Assembly (NCBI GenBank): GCA_964384025.1
Contig: CAYLJJ010000011.1
Location: forward strand, 1 to 64,000
Source of the DNA: CAYLJJ01 sp964384025
Lineage (GTDB): Bacteria; Myxococcota_A; Bradymonadia; UBA7976; UBA1532
Length of the DNA stretch: 64,000 nucleotides
Direction: 5' to 3'
Under the pieces are notes generated by a model, which worked only from the letters and a program-made list of their open reading frames with translations, had not been told where the DNA came from and searched no databases. Positions 25,586 through 34,564 of this stretch are shown here, in pieces (the stretch's first letter is position 1; every line of letters starts with the position of its first letter). Both the position numbers and the translations under genes were made by a program.

Positions 25586-26083
25586 TTAACCGAAGCTACA
25601 TTCATCAGTACATGCTTCATCATCGCTACAATTCGCATTAACAATGCAACTCCTGCATGACTCATTGGTACCATTGTATAATTGGCTGCACATTGCATCT
25701 GTAGTAGCAGGCTCGCAGGCTTTCAGCTTTGTACAGAACTGTTCTAAGCTAGGTCCAGTCTCTGGAGTCGTATTATTCTGACAACTTCCTTCATTATCCC
25801 CAGCGGCCTTGATACAAGTCTGGCCGGAGGCGCAGTTGCTATCGTTGAGGCATCCATTCGTGCAGATTTGAAGAACAGGGTCCTCGCAATATTGACCCGC
25901 TTGGCAAACTGTACCCATCTCTCCACAAGGAGTTGTCTCACCCCCACCCCCAGATGTACCGCCTTCGCCCCCGCTCACGTTCGCGTCGCTGGTTGTGCTG
26001 TCATCGTCATCGTCACAGGCGATCAGCGTAAATCCAAGCACTGTAAAGAGGATGCTCAGTATGAGTCGGCTTGGCAAAACCAT
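25586..26083 (-). CDS. Small Cys-rich lipoprotein
   Basis: About 165 aa. The start at 26083 (MVLPSRLILSILF) has GGGAG upstream on the minus strand and gives a lipobox, TLIAC, at about residue 23; the open frame extends 36 bases further but would spoil the signal. An Asp-rich run (CDDDDDSTT) and a Gly/Ser spacer follow, then Cys-rich units (CQAGQYCEDPVLQICTNGC, CASGQTCIKAAGDNEGSC) like those of the large lipoprotein at 2491. It is probably in one transcript with the cupin gene. The Asp residues after Cys do not settle inner or outer membrane sorting. Confidence 0.78.
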   Translation of the reverse strand: MVLPSRLILSILFTVLGFTLIACDDDDDSTTSDANVSGGEGGTSGGGGETTPCGEMGTVCQAGQYCEDPVLQICTNGCLNDSNCASGQTCIKAAGDNEGSCQNNTTPETGPSLEQFCTKLKACEPATTDAMCSQLYNGTNESCRSCIVNANCSDDEACTDECSFG

Positions 26084-26463
26084 CTTTTTCTCCCAATGAA
26101 AAATAAAATCCGCAGTCAATTTGCGCGATTCGAATCGCTACGACCACTACTCAAAAGAGAAGAGGATGTCAAACAGTATGCCCTCCTGCGTCAAATACCA
26201 AAACCAGAAAATAGAATGTTTGAGCCAGACGGGCTGATAGATTAAGCGTAGATTGGAATTGTGTAAAAATTATTAAATAAAAATTCGGCGCAGGACGTAT
26301 CTTACAATTTATGTTTATGTTTATCAGAAGATGAAGAGTTCGTTAAGCCCCTGATTTCAGCGCCGAAGAGGCCAATAAGCATGCTCAGGGCTGTTCAGGG
26401 AAAGGATGCTCATTCGCTATGGGAGAGGTAAATCTCTTCATCCGAGCGCTTGGGCTTGTGAAT
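26084..26463. other. AT-rich gap between ligA and small lipoprotein
   Basis: About 380 bases with no supported gene. It is strikingly AT-rich around 26260-26330 (AAAAATTATTAAATAAAAATT, and repeated AACATA on the minus strand). It probably holds the promoter of the minus-strand lipoprotein-cupin unit. No clear terminator for ligA was seen. Confidence 0.45.
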
Positions 26464-28389
26464 TTAGGTCGTCGCGCTCTGCTCTAAAAGCTCAATAAAC
26501 TCGCCCTCGCTGAGGATCGAGATCCCCAACTTCTTTGCCTTGCTCAGCTTGGCCCCAGCCTTCCCCGCGTCGCCCACCACCAGATGACCTAGAGCTTTGC
26601 TGACTCCCCTCGCCGCTTTGCCCCCTCGAGCTTCTACCGCAGCTTGAGCTTCTTTGCGCTTCATCTGTACCAAGGTTCCAGTAAAGAGGAAGGAGCGACC
26701 CACCCAAGGCAGGGCCTCGGCCTCCTCTTCGCTCTCCTCTAGGGGCTCCAGAGGCTCAACCTTGATCTCTTTAAGCAGCGCCTCGATCTGTTCTGTGCGC
26801 TCTTTAAGACCCTCAACAACACGTTGGCTGAGGATCTCAGCAAACTTGGGGAGCTGGATGATCTCCTCTGGGCTGGCGCTACGAACCCCCTCTAGGCTTC
26901 GGAAGCGCTCTGCAAGAGCCTTGGAGACGCTGCGCCCCAGATCGGGGATCCCCAGAGCACACAGGAAGGTCGCCAGGGGCATCACTCGACTCTTCTGGAT
27001 CTGCGAGAGCAGCTTCTGAGCGAGGCGGCTCCCCATACGCTCAAAACCCAAAAGCTGCTCCTCTTTAAGGCTGTAGTAGTCCAGAGGAGTGCGCAGGAGC
27101 CCAGCTTGGCTTAGGGTCTCCAGCCAGGTTTGACCAAAGCCCTCAATACCGGTGACTTTGACCCAATGAGAGAGGAGCCCCACAGAGCGCCCCATACATT
27201 GCTCAGGCTGAGTACAGAGAACGAGATCTCCATCCACCCTCGCCCCAGCGCCACAGGAGCAGTGGCTGGGAGGGTTGACGATCTGCTCTCCAGGCTCTAC
27301 CACGCTCTCTAGATGAGGGATCACCCCCCCTCGCCGCATGGCGATCACCTGGGCGTCAAGTGAAAGCTCTTTGCTCTTTACAAAGCCCCAATTATGCAAG
27401 CTGATGCGGCTGACGCTGGCCCCCGAGAGGGTCACTGGATCGACGATCCCCACAGGAGTGAGGACGCCTGTGCGGCTTACGCTCCACTCCACCTGTCGCA
27501 GACAGGTCTGAGCGCTCTCCCCCTGTAGTTTGTAGGCGATGGCGTAGCGAGGGTGGTGAGAGGTGGCTCCCAGGCGGGCTTGCTCATCCAGGCGGTTGGC
27601 TTTAAAGACCACCCCATCGATCTCAAAGTCGAGGCTGTCGCGGCGCTGAACATACTCCTCATAGCCCTGCTGAACCTCCTCTCGAGAGATGAGGCGCTGT
27701 TCTACGACGCTGAAGCCCAGGCTTTGAGCCAGCTGAAGCTTCTCCTGCTCGGTGCTGACTTCGCTCCCCAACAGGTCATAACAGAAGAAGCGTAGGCCGA
27801 TACGAGCTGACTTTTCAGCGGATTTGTGTTTGAGGGCTCCAGCAGCGGTGTTGCGAGGGTTGGCGAACTCTCCAGCGAGCTTCGCGAACTCCGAGAGGGG
27901 CAGATAGATCTCCCCCCGGATCTCTATAGGATATTTAGCCTTGATGTGCTCTGGAAGACCCTGAATCTGTCGCACATTGGCGGTGATATTCTCTCCGATG
28001 AGGCCATTGCCTCGGGTGGCTGCCCTGCTTAAGCGCCCCATAGCGTTATATTGGATGCTGCATGCCACCCCATCCACCTTGGGGCTCATCAGCAACACAC
28101 CCTCAAACTTATCAGCCCAGCGAATCAAACTGGCTTCATCATAGGCCTTGTCGAGGCTCAGCATCGGGGTGCTGTGCTCTACAGGATCACCAGGCGCTCC
28201 TGTCGGCCCCAACTCAGCGAGGAGAGCTGCCTCGGGGGCTAGGGCTCTGAGATGCTCTACCAAACGATCATAGTCGTAGTCGCTGATCTCCGAGCGGTTC
28301 TCCTCCCAATAGCGGCGGTTGTGTTCGCGAATCTCCGCTTCAAGGCGTCCCAGATCCCAGCTCCGCCAACCTTCGGGCAGGCTCTTCAT
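26464..28389 (-). CDS. ligA: NAD-dependent DNA ligase LigA
   Basis: About 641 aa from the ATG at 28389, chosen because AAGGAG lies upstream and because the family starts with this helical Ia domain; the open frame to 28545 adds 52 residues of Arg-rich noise. The adenylation motif KVDG has its Lys near residue 104. Further marks are RGEIYLP, NPRNTAAGALK, the OB-fold region, a four-Cys zinc finger (CSCGAG...LVLCTQPEQC), helix-hairpin-helix repeats (LCALGIPDLG) and a C-terminal BRCT domain (FLFTGTLVQMKRKEAQ). It seals nicks in replication and repair using NAD. It is downstream of the hybrid kinase on the same strand. Confidence 0.95.
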   Translation of the reverse strand: MKSLPEGWRSWDLGRLEAEIREHNRRYWEENRSEISDYDYDRLVEHLRALAPEAALLAELGPTGAPGDPVEHSTPMLSLDKAYDEASLIRWADKFEGVLLMSPKVDGVACSIQYNAMGRLSRAATRGNGLIGENITANVRQIQGLPEHIKAKYPIEIRGEIYLPLSEFAKLAGEFANPRNTAAGALKHKSAEKSARIGLRFFCYDLLGSEVSTEQEKLQLAQSLGFSVVEQRLISREEVQQGYEEYVQRRDSLDFEIDGVVFKANRLDEQARLGATSHHPRYAIAYKLQGESAQTCLRQVEWSVSRTGVLTPVGIVDPVTLSGASVSRISLHNWGFVKSKELSLDAQVIAMRRGGVIPHLESVVEPGEQIVNPPSHCSCGAGARVDGDLVLCTQPEQCMGRSVGLLSHWVKVTGIEGFGQTWLETLSQAGLLRTPLDYYSLKEEQLLGFERMGSRLAQKLLSQIQKSRVMPLATFLCALGIPDLGRSVSKALAERFRSLEGVRSASPEEIIQLPKFAEILSQRVVEGLKERTEQIEALLKEIKVEPLEPLEESEEEAEALPWVGRSFLFTGTLVQMKRKEAQAAVEARGGKAARGVSKALGHLVVGDAGKAGAKLSKAKKLGISILSEGEFIELLEQSATT

Positions 28390-28541
28390 CGCAGCTCTCC
28401 TTGATCTCCAGAGCCTGAGCCACCTCCACGAAGCTCTTCTGCTCCAGTTTGTTATCTTTACCGCCGCTCTTGGACGTGGACGGTCGAACGAAAGAGGCAG
28501 GGTGCTCCGGATTGAAGCGCATCGCAAGGCTTGGCGAAATC

Positions 28542-31500
28542 TCAAACCCTGTGAACATAGAGGTCGGCGGCTTCGCGAGCGCGAAGCTGACCTAGATCGG
28601 CCTGGAGGCTGGAGAAGCGTTCATAGTGTCCTCGCTCATCAATGACGAGGGTGAGGCGCAGTTGAAGTTGGACCTCTCCCTCTTTCGAGATCAGAGGGGT
28701 CAGACCTGAGAAGGCACGCTGAATCTCATCACAGATCGGGAGACAGTGTGTCGTCGGAAGGAGGAGGATAAAGTCATCCTCCCGCTGATGCCCCAAAAAG
28801 ATCCGCTGATCTTTGAAGCTCTGTAGGATGCGACTCAGTAGAGCGATGATGTAGGCCAGGGCGCGATGTCCCCACATAAAGCCGTGTTGCTGTATGGCGA
28901 GGTTAAGATCGATGATGTCCAGGGCTACGCAGGCACAGGCCTGCCGCTCTCTCCGCCGTGCGTTGAACTCCCGTTGAAGCTCCTGCGCTCCAGGGAGAGC
29001 GAAGAGTGTACCCAATCCAGCGCGGCGTTCTTGGCTGAGCGCCGCCTTGATCTGACCCAAAAGCTCGGGAGGGCTCATCTTGCGGGGGAGGGCTTCGGCG
29101 CCCATCCCCAAGATGGGGATGTTGAGATCGCTCTGAGCCAACTCAGCACCCTCTCCAGCTTCTAGATCGATCAAGAGCAGGTCAGGGAGCAGCAGCTCCA
29201 TCCTGCGTTTCAGCTCTCCCGGTCTGACGGTGTATGCCAGATAGCCCGCTTCATCTAGACGATCAGCCTGCTCCCGAGCCCAATCAAGATCTCGATCCAT
29301 GATCAGGATGCGCATCCGACGCCGATGACGCCGCTGGCTGAGGAGCAGGTTCAGGGTGCTCGCTAAGAGCAGGGGATCAGGGGGCAGGTCTAGGAGCAGA
29401 TCAACAATAGAGGGAGAGGGGGAGCCCGGTGGCAGCATCGCTACAACGGGGAGATCAGGGTGACTGCTCAGCTCCAACAGCACCTCTTTCTTTAACCCAT
29501 GATCCAGCTCAAGGTAGATGGCCAGCGCGAGCTGCTCCTCAGCAATATGCTTGGCGATCTTTTGAGGATCGGGTCGCTCCAACCGCAACCGAAACCCTAA
29601 GCCCATCAAGGCTGCTTTGAGACTCAGCGCTTCTTGAAGATCAGCGCTGATGAGCAGGAGGAGAGGCTCCTCTCCCTCGTCGCGCTTCCCGTTGATGTTG
29701 AAGTGGGACTTCTGCTCTTCCGAAGGCAGGGCAAAGACAAAGGAGGTCCCCTCTCCTCGACCACTCTCCACCCAGAGCTGACCGCCATGACCGTGGATGA
29801 TGTTCTGGCTGATGGAGAGGCCCAGGCCGGTGCCCGCCGTGTTTTTTCGATCCTGGACCCCAAGCTGTTCGAACTTATCAAAGACCCGCTCTAAATCCTC
29901 CACAGAGATCTCCTCGCCTGTGTTGTGGACCTGAACAAGAGAGAGCGCTGGGAAAATAAAGCTGGTGAAGACGAGGATGTTGATCTCGCCCCCTTCAGGG
30001 GTACATTTGATGGCGTTGCTGAGCAGGTTGTTGACCACTTGGCCCAAGCGATAGGGATCGGCTTGGATAAACAAGCCCTCTTGAAGGCATCTAAAATGCA
30101 GCTTGATCTGCTTCCTCTGGGTGAGGGGCTCAAACTTAGCCACAGCCTCTTCTATGACCCGCTCTAAGCGCACCTGCTCCAGACTTAAAGGCATCTTCCC
30201 CTGCTCAAATTTGGCCAAGTCCAGGAGATCGCTGAGGAGATGGTTGAGCTTGACGCAGGAGTCACGCGCCATCTCTACATATTCATGTTGTCGCTCGCTC
30301 ATCTCTCCCAAAACATGCTTGGAGAGCAGCTCCAACACCCCTCCGATGCTGGTGAGCGGACCACGGATCTCATGACCGATGATATGAACGAACTCCTCTC
30401 GCTGCTGCTCAGAGCGTCGCGCTGCGCTGACATCACGGATCACGGTCAGGATACCTACCAAGCGCCCGCTGTGATCGAGGACCTTGGAGAAGAGAACATG
30501 GTGGTAAGCCTCCCCCACGCTCAAAGCTCGCCAAGAAACCCCCCCTCCTACCCCCAACCGACGAAGCACCTCTAAGCTGGAGAGCCCCAACGCTGAGACT
30601 ACAACTCTAAAGTCGCTGCGCTTCAGATCATCGATATTCAAGATGCGTCGCGCCGTAGAGTTCATCAGCGAAATGGTGCCCTTCTCATCGGTAAGGACAA
30701 CCCCCTCTTGCATCGCCTCGATCATCAACTCCATCCGGTGTTTCTCATCTAGGCGCTCGACGTGAACCCGACTGAGGGCGTCTTGGAGTTGATCACGCCA
30801 GATAGAGAAAAGCTCTGCCTCCTCCGATTCCAGGGGTTCATTTCGGATGAGGAGTAGAAGCCCTCGGATATCTTGGTTGAGGAAAACAGGAACAGAGGAG
30901 AGCTCTCCTGAGGGAGGGCATCCTCCCCTTCCACTTCTATTCTGGAGGAACTCACAACCCTCAGTATCGCGACCTGAGAGTTCGCTATAGCTCTCCCTGG
31001 CCCAGTGGGTCCAACGCTCAAGGACCCTCTGATTGGCCCCCTCTCCCTTTAAGATCACCTGAGCAAAGAGCCTCTGGTTGGGCTCCAGATCTACCAAGCC
31101 GATAACGCCGCGACACTCTATGCGCTCCGTCAGGCTCTCTAAAACCAAGCGCAGCAGCTCTCCAGGTTCTCGCTTGGTGAGGAGGACTCGCATTAGATGA
31201 TATTGACAGCTCATCGCCTCCACCTGATTCTTCAGACGATAGGTGAGGCGCTCTCGCTCCTGCTCAAGCCGACTGGCTTGAACAGCGTTGCGCACAACAA
31301 GCTGAAGATCAGCGCGCCCTTCGGCGGTGAGCAGGGTCTTGTTCTTCTCGAGGTAGGAGTAGACCTGTCCATCCTTGAGGATCTCGACCAACTTATGATC
31401 TGAGGTTCGGCCAGAGAGCAGGACACAGCGCAAATGTCGACTGCGGGGATCTGACTTGATCTTGTTGATCAGCTCATCTCCAGACATACGAGGCATCTTT

Positions 31501-31667
31501 TGATCGCTGATCAAAAGATCAAAAGGCTCTCTGGAGAGACGCTCTAGAGCTTCAGTCCCTGTGTACGCTGAGCTGATCTCCACGATGGCTCTCAGCAGGC
31601 GGCGAAGTTGGAGATGATCATCCTCATTGTCATCTACGATGAGGACTCTCCCGAGGGCTATGCTCAA
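28542..31667 (-). CDS. Soluble multidomain hybrid histidine kinase with receiver, GAF, PAS and degenerate GGDEF
   Basis: 1041 aa. The start is TTG at 31667, supported by AAAGGAG with a seven-base spacing. In order: receiver domain (VLIVDDNEDD, LLISDQKMPRMSGDELI; residues 8-125), GAF-like region (about 150-300), PAS (about 315-425), HisKA with His in FVHIIGHEIRGPL (about 440), HATPase_c (NNLLSNAIK, GTGLGLSI), one degenerate receiver-like domain, one receiver-like domain (LLLIDLEAGEG), and a C-terminal domain with the GGDEF fold but GHQREDDF where RxGGDEF is expected, so it is probably not a cyclase. There is no membrane segment. Its 5' end overlaps the signal-peptidase-like gene by 38 bases, implying coupled translation. 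Confidence 0.85.
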   Translation of the reverse strand: MSIALGRVLIVDDNEDDHLQLRRLLRAIVEISSAYTGTEALERLSREPFDLLISDQKMPRMSGDELINKIKSDPRSRHLRCVLLSGRTSDHKLVEILKDGQVYSYLEKNKTLLTAEGRADLQLVVRNAVQASRLEQERERLTYRLKNQVEAMSCQYHLMRVLLTKREPGELLRLVLESLTERIECRGVIGLVDLEPNQRLFAQVILKGEGANQRVLERWTHWARESYSELSGRDTEGCEFLQNRSGRGGCPPSGELSSVPVFLNQDIRGLLLLIRNEPLESEEAELFSIWRDQLQDALSRVHVERLDEKHRMELMIEAMQEGVVLTDEKGTISLMNSTARRILNIDDLKRSDFRVVVSALGLSSLEVLRRLGVGGGVSWRALSVGEAYHHVLFSKVLDHSGRLVGILTVIRDVSAARRSEQQREEFVHIIGHEIRGPLTSIGGVLELLSKHVLGEMSERQHEYVEMARDSCVKLNHLLSDLLDLAKFEQGKMPLSLEQVRLERVIEEAVAKFEPLTQRKQIKLHFRCLQEGLFIQADPYRLGQVVNNLLSNAIKCTPEGGEINILVFTSFIFPALSLVQVHNTGEEISVEDLERVFDKFEQLGVQDRKNTAGTGLGLSISQNIIHGHGGQLWVESGRGEGTSFVFALPSEEQKSHFNINGKRDEGEEPLLLLISADLQEALSLKAALMGLGFRLRLERPDPQKIAKHIAEEQLALAIYLELDHGLKKEVLLELSSHPDLPVVAMLPPGSPSPSIVDLLLDLPPDPLLLASTLNLLLSQRRHRRRMRILIMDRDLDWAREQADRLDEAGYLAYTVRPGELKRRMELLLPDLLLIDLEAGEGAELAQSDLNIPILGMGAEALPRKMSPPELLGQIKAALSQERRAGLGTLFALPGAQELQREFNARRRERQACACVALDIIDLNLAIQQHGFMWGHRALAYIIALLSRILQSFKDQRIFLGHQREDDFILLLPTTHCLPICDEIQRAFSGLTPLISKEGEVQLQLRLTLVIDERGHYERFSSLQADLGQLRAREAADLYVHRV

Positions 31668-32622
31668 AGCTGTACTCCTTTCCCGAAATCCAGAGCCCTG
31701 AGCGACCAGAGCGCGGCCCTCTTTCTCCTTGAGAGGACCAGATATATCTTGGGTATCCTTTTAGATCGTAAATTGAAACCCTCCCGAAGAGCCCCTCTTT
31801 GAGGGCCTCATCGCGACAGTCCGCCATCACATAAAACTCTCCCTTTTTTAGCTGCACTGGAGCGATCTCTGATCGGGAGCCAGGGTGGTGGCGGTGATAG
31901 CTCACCAGATAGCGAACTCCTCCGCCCTCTTCTAAATAGCCCTCTAACTCTCCCAAGCGGGCGCGCTCTCTTGGTCCAAAACGAGGAACCCAAAGAGCGC
32001 TGAGGCGTTGTCGTGCTTTGGCCCTGGCATTGACGATGGGGCGCCCCTCCTGAAGGTGTACGCTGGCTTCATCGGTGGCGATGACTCTTAAGATCTGAGC
32101 CCCCCTTGAGGGCCAGGAGATCACAACAAGATCACCCTCACGGGGCGGAGGGTCATCCTCAGCTCTCAGCTCCATCAAGATCTGATCTCCAGGAAGAAAT
32201 TGAGGAAACATCGCTGTATCCCTGACCTGCACGAAACTCAGAGAGAGGCTCAGGAGGTAGAAGCTGATGCTTAGAGGAAAGAGCGCTAAGCCCAAAAAGA
32301 GCGCCAGGTAGGTGAGGGGGTGGTTGATGGGACGGAGGCGATCTTCTCTCCCCTGTTTTTGAAATTCTCGGCACACATCTTCAAACAGCATGAGCTGAAG
32401 AGAGCCCCAAGCCAGAAGCAAAATCTTGAGCGGCCAGGTCAGGAGAAAGAGAGATTGGCTCCAAATCCAGAGAAGCAGGAGCAGCGCCAAGAGAACTCCA
32501 AACCAGATCATCAGCCCCCGCGCGTTGCGACCACAGTAGATCAGCCCCAACCCTGGCATAAACAGGTTGAGGAGCAGGGCGATGAGCAGGCCGCGGGAAA
32601 GAGGGGCAACTCTTAGAGGCAT
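31630..32622 (-). CDS. Catalytically inactive signal peptidase I-like membrane protein
   Basis: 330 aa. The N-terminal part has a TM2-like turn (FMPGLGLIYCGRNARG) and about four membrane segments (residues 12-75 and 105-135). The rest aligns with the S26 fold. Box B, where E. coli LepB has PSGSMMPTL with the nucleophile Ser90 before Met, reads RDTAMFPQF here, so Ser is Ala. The general-base segment YIKRAVG reads QILRVIA, so Lys145 is Leu. Box E (GDNRDNSxDSR) reads ADCRDEALKEG. Both dyad residues are therefore missing. It cannot be a normal signal peptidase; a scaffold, substrate-binding or sensor role is inferred. It overlaps the hybrid kinase gene downstream. Confidence 0.75.
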   Translation of the reverse strand: MPLRVAPLSRGLLIALLLNLFMPGLGLIYCGRNARGLMIWFGVLLALLLLLWIWSQSLFLLTWPLKILLLAWGSLQLMLFEDVCREFQKQGREDRLRPINHPLTYLALFLGLALFPLSISFYLLSLSLSFVQVRDTAMFPQFLPGDQILMELRAEDDPPPREGDLVVISWPSRGAQILRVIATDEASVHLQEGRPIVNARAKARQRLSALWVPRFGPRERARLGELEGYLEEGGGVRYLVSYHRHHPGSRSEIAPVQLKKGEFYVMADCRDEALKEGLFGRVSIYDLKGYPRYIWSSQGERGPRSGRSGLWISGKEYSFEHSPRESPHRR

Positions 32623-32831
32623 CGATAAAAGCTCTTCTATTCTCTCCGGGGAGCAGGACTGAGGGTTTGTAGAGAGGTTGAATGCTGACTTTGGGTGTTG
32701 AGGTGCTCATCTGGCAAGGCGCGTAGATTGTTTCTCAACAAACACAAGGACCTCAGGATTGTGGCCAGCGACCTTGACCTGCAAGAGGCAAGAGTGTAAC
32801 CTGCGGCACCTTAGGTAAAAACTCTTTTAAA

Positions 32832-32853
32832 TAAGGATGTTAGAGCATCCTTA
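32832..32853 (+). promoter_or_regulatory. Perfect 8-bp hairpin in leader of HEAT lipoprotein gene
   Basis: TAAGGATG (32832-32839), loop TTAGAG, CATCCTTA (32846-32853). The stem ends just before the Shine-Dalgarno GGGAAAGG and 17 bases before the start codon. It could be an operator or a translation-tuning hairpin. It is not followed by a T-run, so it is not a terminator. Confidence 0.5.
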
Positions 32854-32870
32854 CCGGGAAAGGTGTCATC

Positions 32871-34562
32871 ATGAGCCTCCTTGGCCGACTGCTGCCTCTT
32901 GGGATTGGGCTCGCGCTGCTCTCTGCGGGCTGTGAAAAGGCGGATCCGAGCACCGCTGCATATTGGATTGAGCGCATCAAGACCGATCAGCGGCGTCAAG
33001 CCATTAAGCAACTCGGCAAGATGGAGAAGCCGGGAGATGCGGCGGTCAAGGCCCTAATGGCTGCTTATAAGGAGGGACGCCATCCTCTTCAGATCATCAG
33101 TGCTTTGGCTCAGATTGGGGACAAACAAGCGATCCCGACTCTCCTCGCCGCCATCCAAGACAATAACGAGGAGGGTGCGGGAAAGTTGGCGGCGAGCACT
33201 CTCCTAGATTGGGAGGTTGGGGCTGAGGTTGACACTTATGTCAAGGTAATAGATGACAAAACGACCCCCAATAAGACTGCTCATGGTGTCCTTAAGATCA
33301 TGTCTAAGTATCCTGATCCACGATATGCTTCGGTACTCTTGAAGCTATTGGAAAACGACCCCGACATCCGTCCTATCATCCTCAACGGCCTAGCTGCAGA
33401 GATCCTGGGCAAGCTCAAGGAGCCTCGGGCGGTCCCCAAATTGGTGGAGTGTCTCTGGTTGGACGATCACCTGCACCGCAACGCGGTAACCTTCTGTCGC
33501 TTGGCGCTCAACCGCATCGGCCCTGTGGCGGTACCTGAGCTGCTTAAGACCCTTGAGCGCAAGAACCGCGCGGTAGAGGTGCGGGCCCGCAAATACAAGT
33601 ATCACCGAGGCGGGCTCATCGAGGCCAAGTGCGCCGAGTTGCTGGGCGATCTGGGCTCTCCTGAGGCGGTGGATCTTCTGATCGCCGCTTACCAGAAGGA
33701 GGAGGAGATGCCGGTCAGCTATCAGGCTGATCCTCTGAAGTCCAAAGCCTTCTCCATGGGCCAAGTGCAGAAGCTGATCTCCGCTGCCAACGCTCTGGGG
33801 GTTATCGGTGATGAGCGCGCCGTAGAGCCTTTCCTGGCGCGCTTGGACGTCAAGGGCAGTTTCCGCGAGATCATCATTGCTACGGTCCAGCAGCTTGGCT
33901 TCCTGGGCAGTTCCAAAGCAATTCCAGGTCTGCTAAAGCGCATGGATGAGGAGCCCGATAAACTGGATCCTGATGGTCATGGCCTGAGAATTCAGATGTC
34001 GATTAACGCTCTTAATTCCATCGATGCCTCTGATAAAAAGCAGATGGCCAAGTTTGAGAAGGCGATCAAAGGATATAAGGCCAAGCTTGCTGACTATGCA
34101 GCAGAACTCAGAAAGCAATTGGATGAAAAGGTCAAGAAAGAGAAGCACAAGGCATATACCCCTTACTTCAAAGCCTATAAAGACTGGGAGAAAGCCTATA
34201 CTGATATCCTATTGAAGGTCGATGCGATTCGAGAATGCAAAAAAGATGCTGCGTGTTGGGAGAAGAAGCTGGCAGCGCCTGCTGAGGCGATCCATATGCT
34301 CGCCGCCTACCGCCTCGCTCAGCTCAAGGAGGATCCCAAGGGTGCAGTCAAGGCTCTCTTGACCCAGGCTGGGACTCAGAACATGACCCTCCGTAACGTC
34401 GTCTTCTTTGGTCTAGATCGTCTGGCTACAGCGGAGATCCTCCCCGCGCTTCAAAAGGTGCGTAAAGCAGATCAGGAGTTGGCGCTTAAGGATAAGCGCT
34501 ATACGGGGGCGGTCTACACCACAGATCTCCTGATGGCCAAACTGAGCCACCGCAAAAACTAA
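32871..34562 (+). CDS. HEAT-repeat lipoprotein
   Basis: 563 aa. Lipoprotein signal peptide with lipobox LSAGC at about residue 21. The body is a helical solenoid of HEAT/PBS-lyase-like repeats (IPTLLAAIQD, AVPKLVECLW, AVDLLIAAYQKE, AVEPFLARLD, AIPGLLKRMDEE). A charged, Lys-rich helical segment near residues 385-450 (KLADYAAELRKQLDEKVKKEKHK) interrupts the solenoid. It is probably a periplasmic or outer-membrane protein-protein interaction scaffold. It starts a run of same-strand genes; the FHA-GAF-sigma54 activator begins two bases after its stop. Confidence 0.82.
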   Translation: MSLLGRLLPLGIGLALLSAGCEKADPSTAAYWIERIKTDQRRQAIKQLGKMEKPGDAAVKALMAAYKEGRHPLQIISALAQIGDKQAIPTLLAAIQDNNEEGAGKLAASTLLDWEVGAEVDTYVKVIDDKTTPNKTAHGVLKIMSKYPDPRYASVLLKLLENDPDIRPIILNGLAAEILGKLKEPRAVPKLVECLWLDDHLHRNAVTFCRLALNRIGPVAVPELLKTLERKNRAVEVRARKYKYHRGGLIEAKCAELLGDLGSPEAVDLLIAAYQKEEEMPVSYQADPLKSKAFSMGQVQKLISAANALGVIGDERAVEPFLARLDVKGSFREIIIATVQQLGFLGSSKAIPGLLKRMDEEPDKLDPDGHGLRIQMSINALNSIDASDKKQMAKFEKAIKGYKAKLADYAAELRKQLDEKVKKEKHKAYTPYFKAYKDWEKAYTDILLKVDAIRECKKDAACWEKKLAAPAEAIHMLAAYRLAQLKEDPKGAVKALLTQAGTQNMTLRNVVFFGLDRLATAEILPALQKVRKADQELALKDKRYTGAVYTTDLLMAKLSHRKN

Positions 34563-34564
34563 AG

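Noticed and set aside
28390..28545. Longer N-terminus for DNA ligase
   Set aside because: The extra 52 residues are Arg-rich and unlike LigA; a good Shine-Dalgarno precedes the ATG at 28389.
28542..31667. Active diguanylate cyclase at the C-terminus
   Set aside because: The GGDEF position reads GHQREDDF, so the residues for GTP binding and catalysis are not there.
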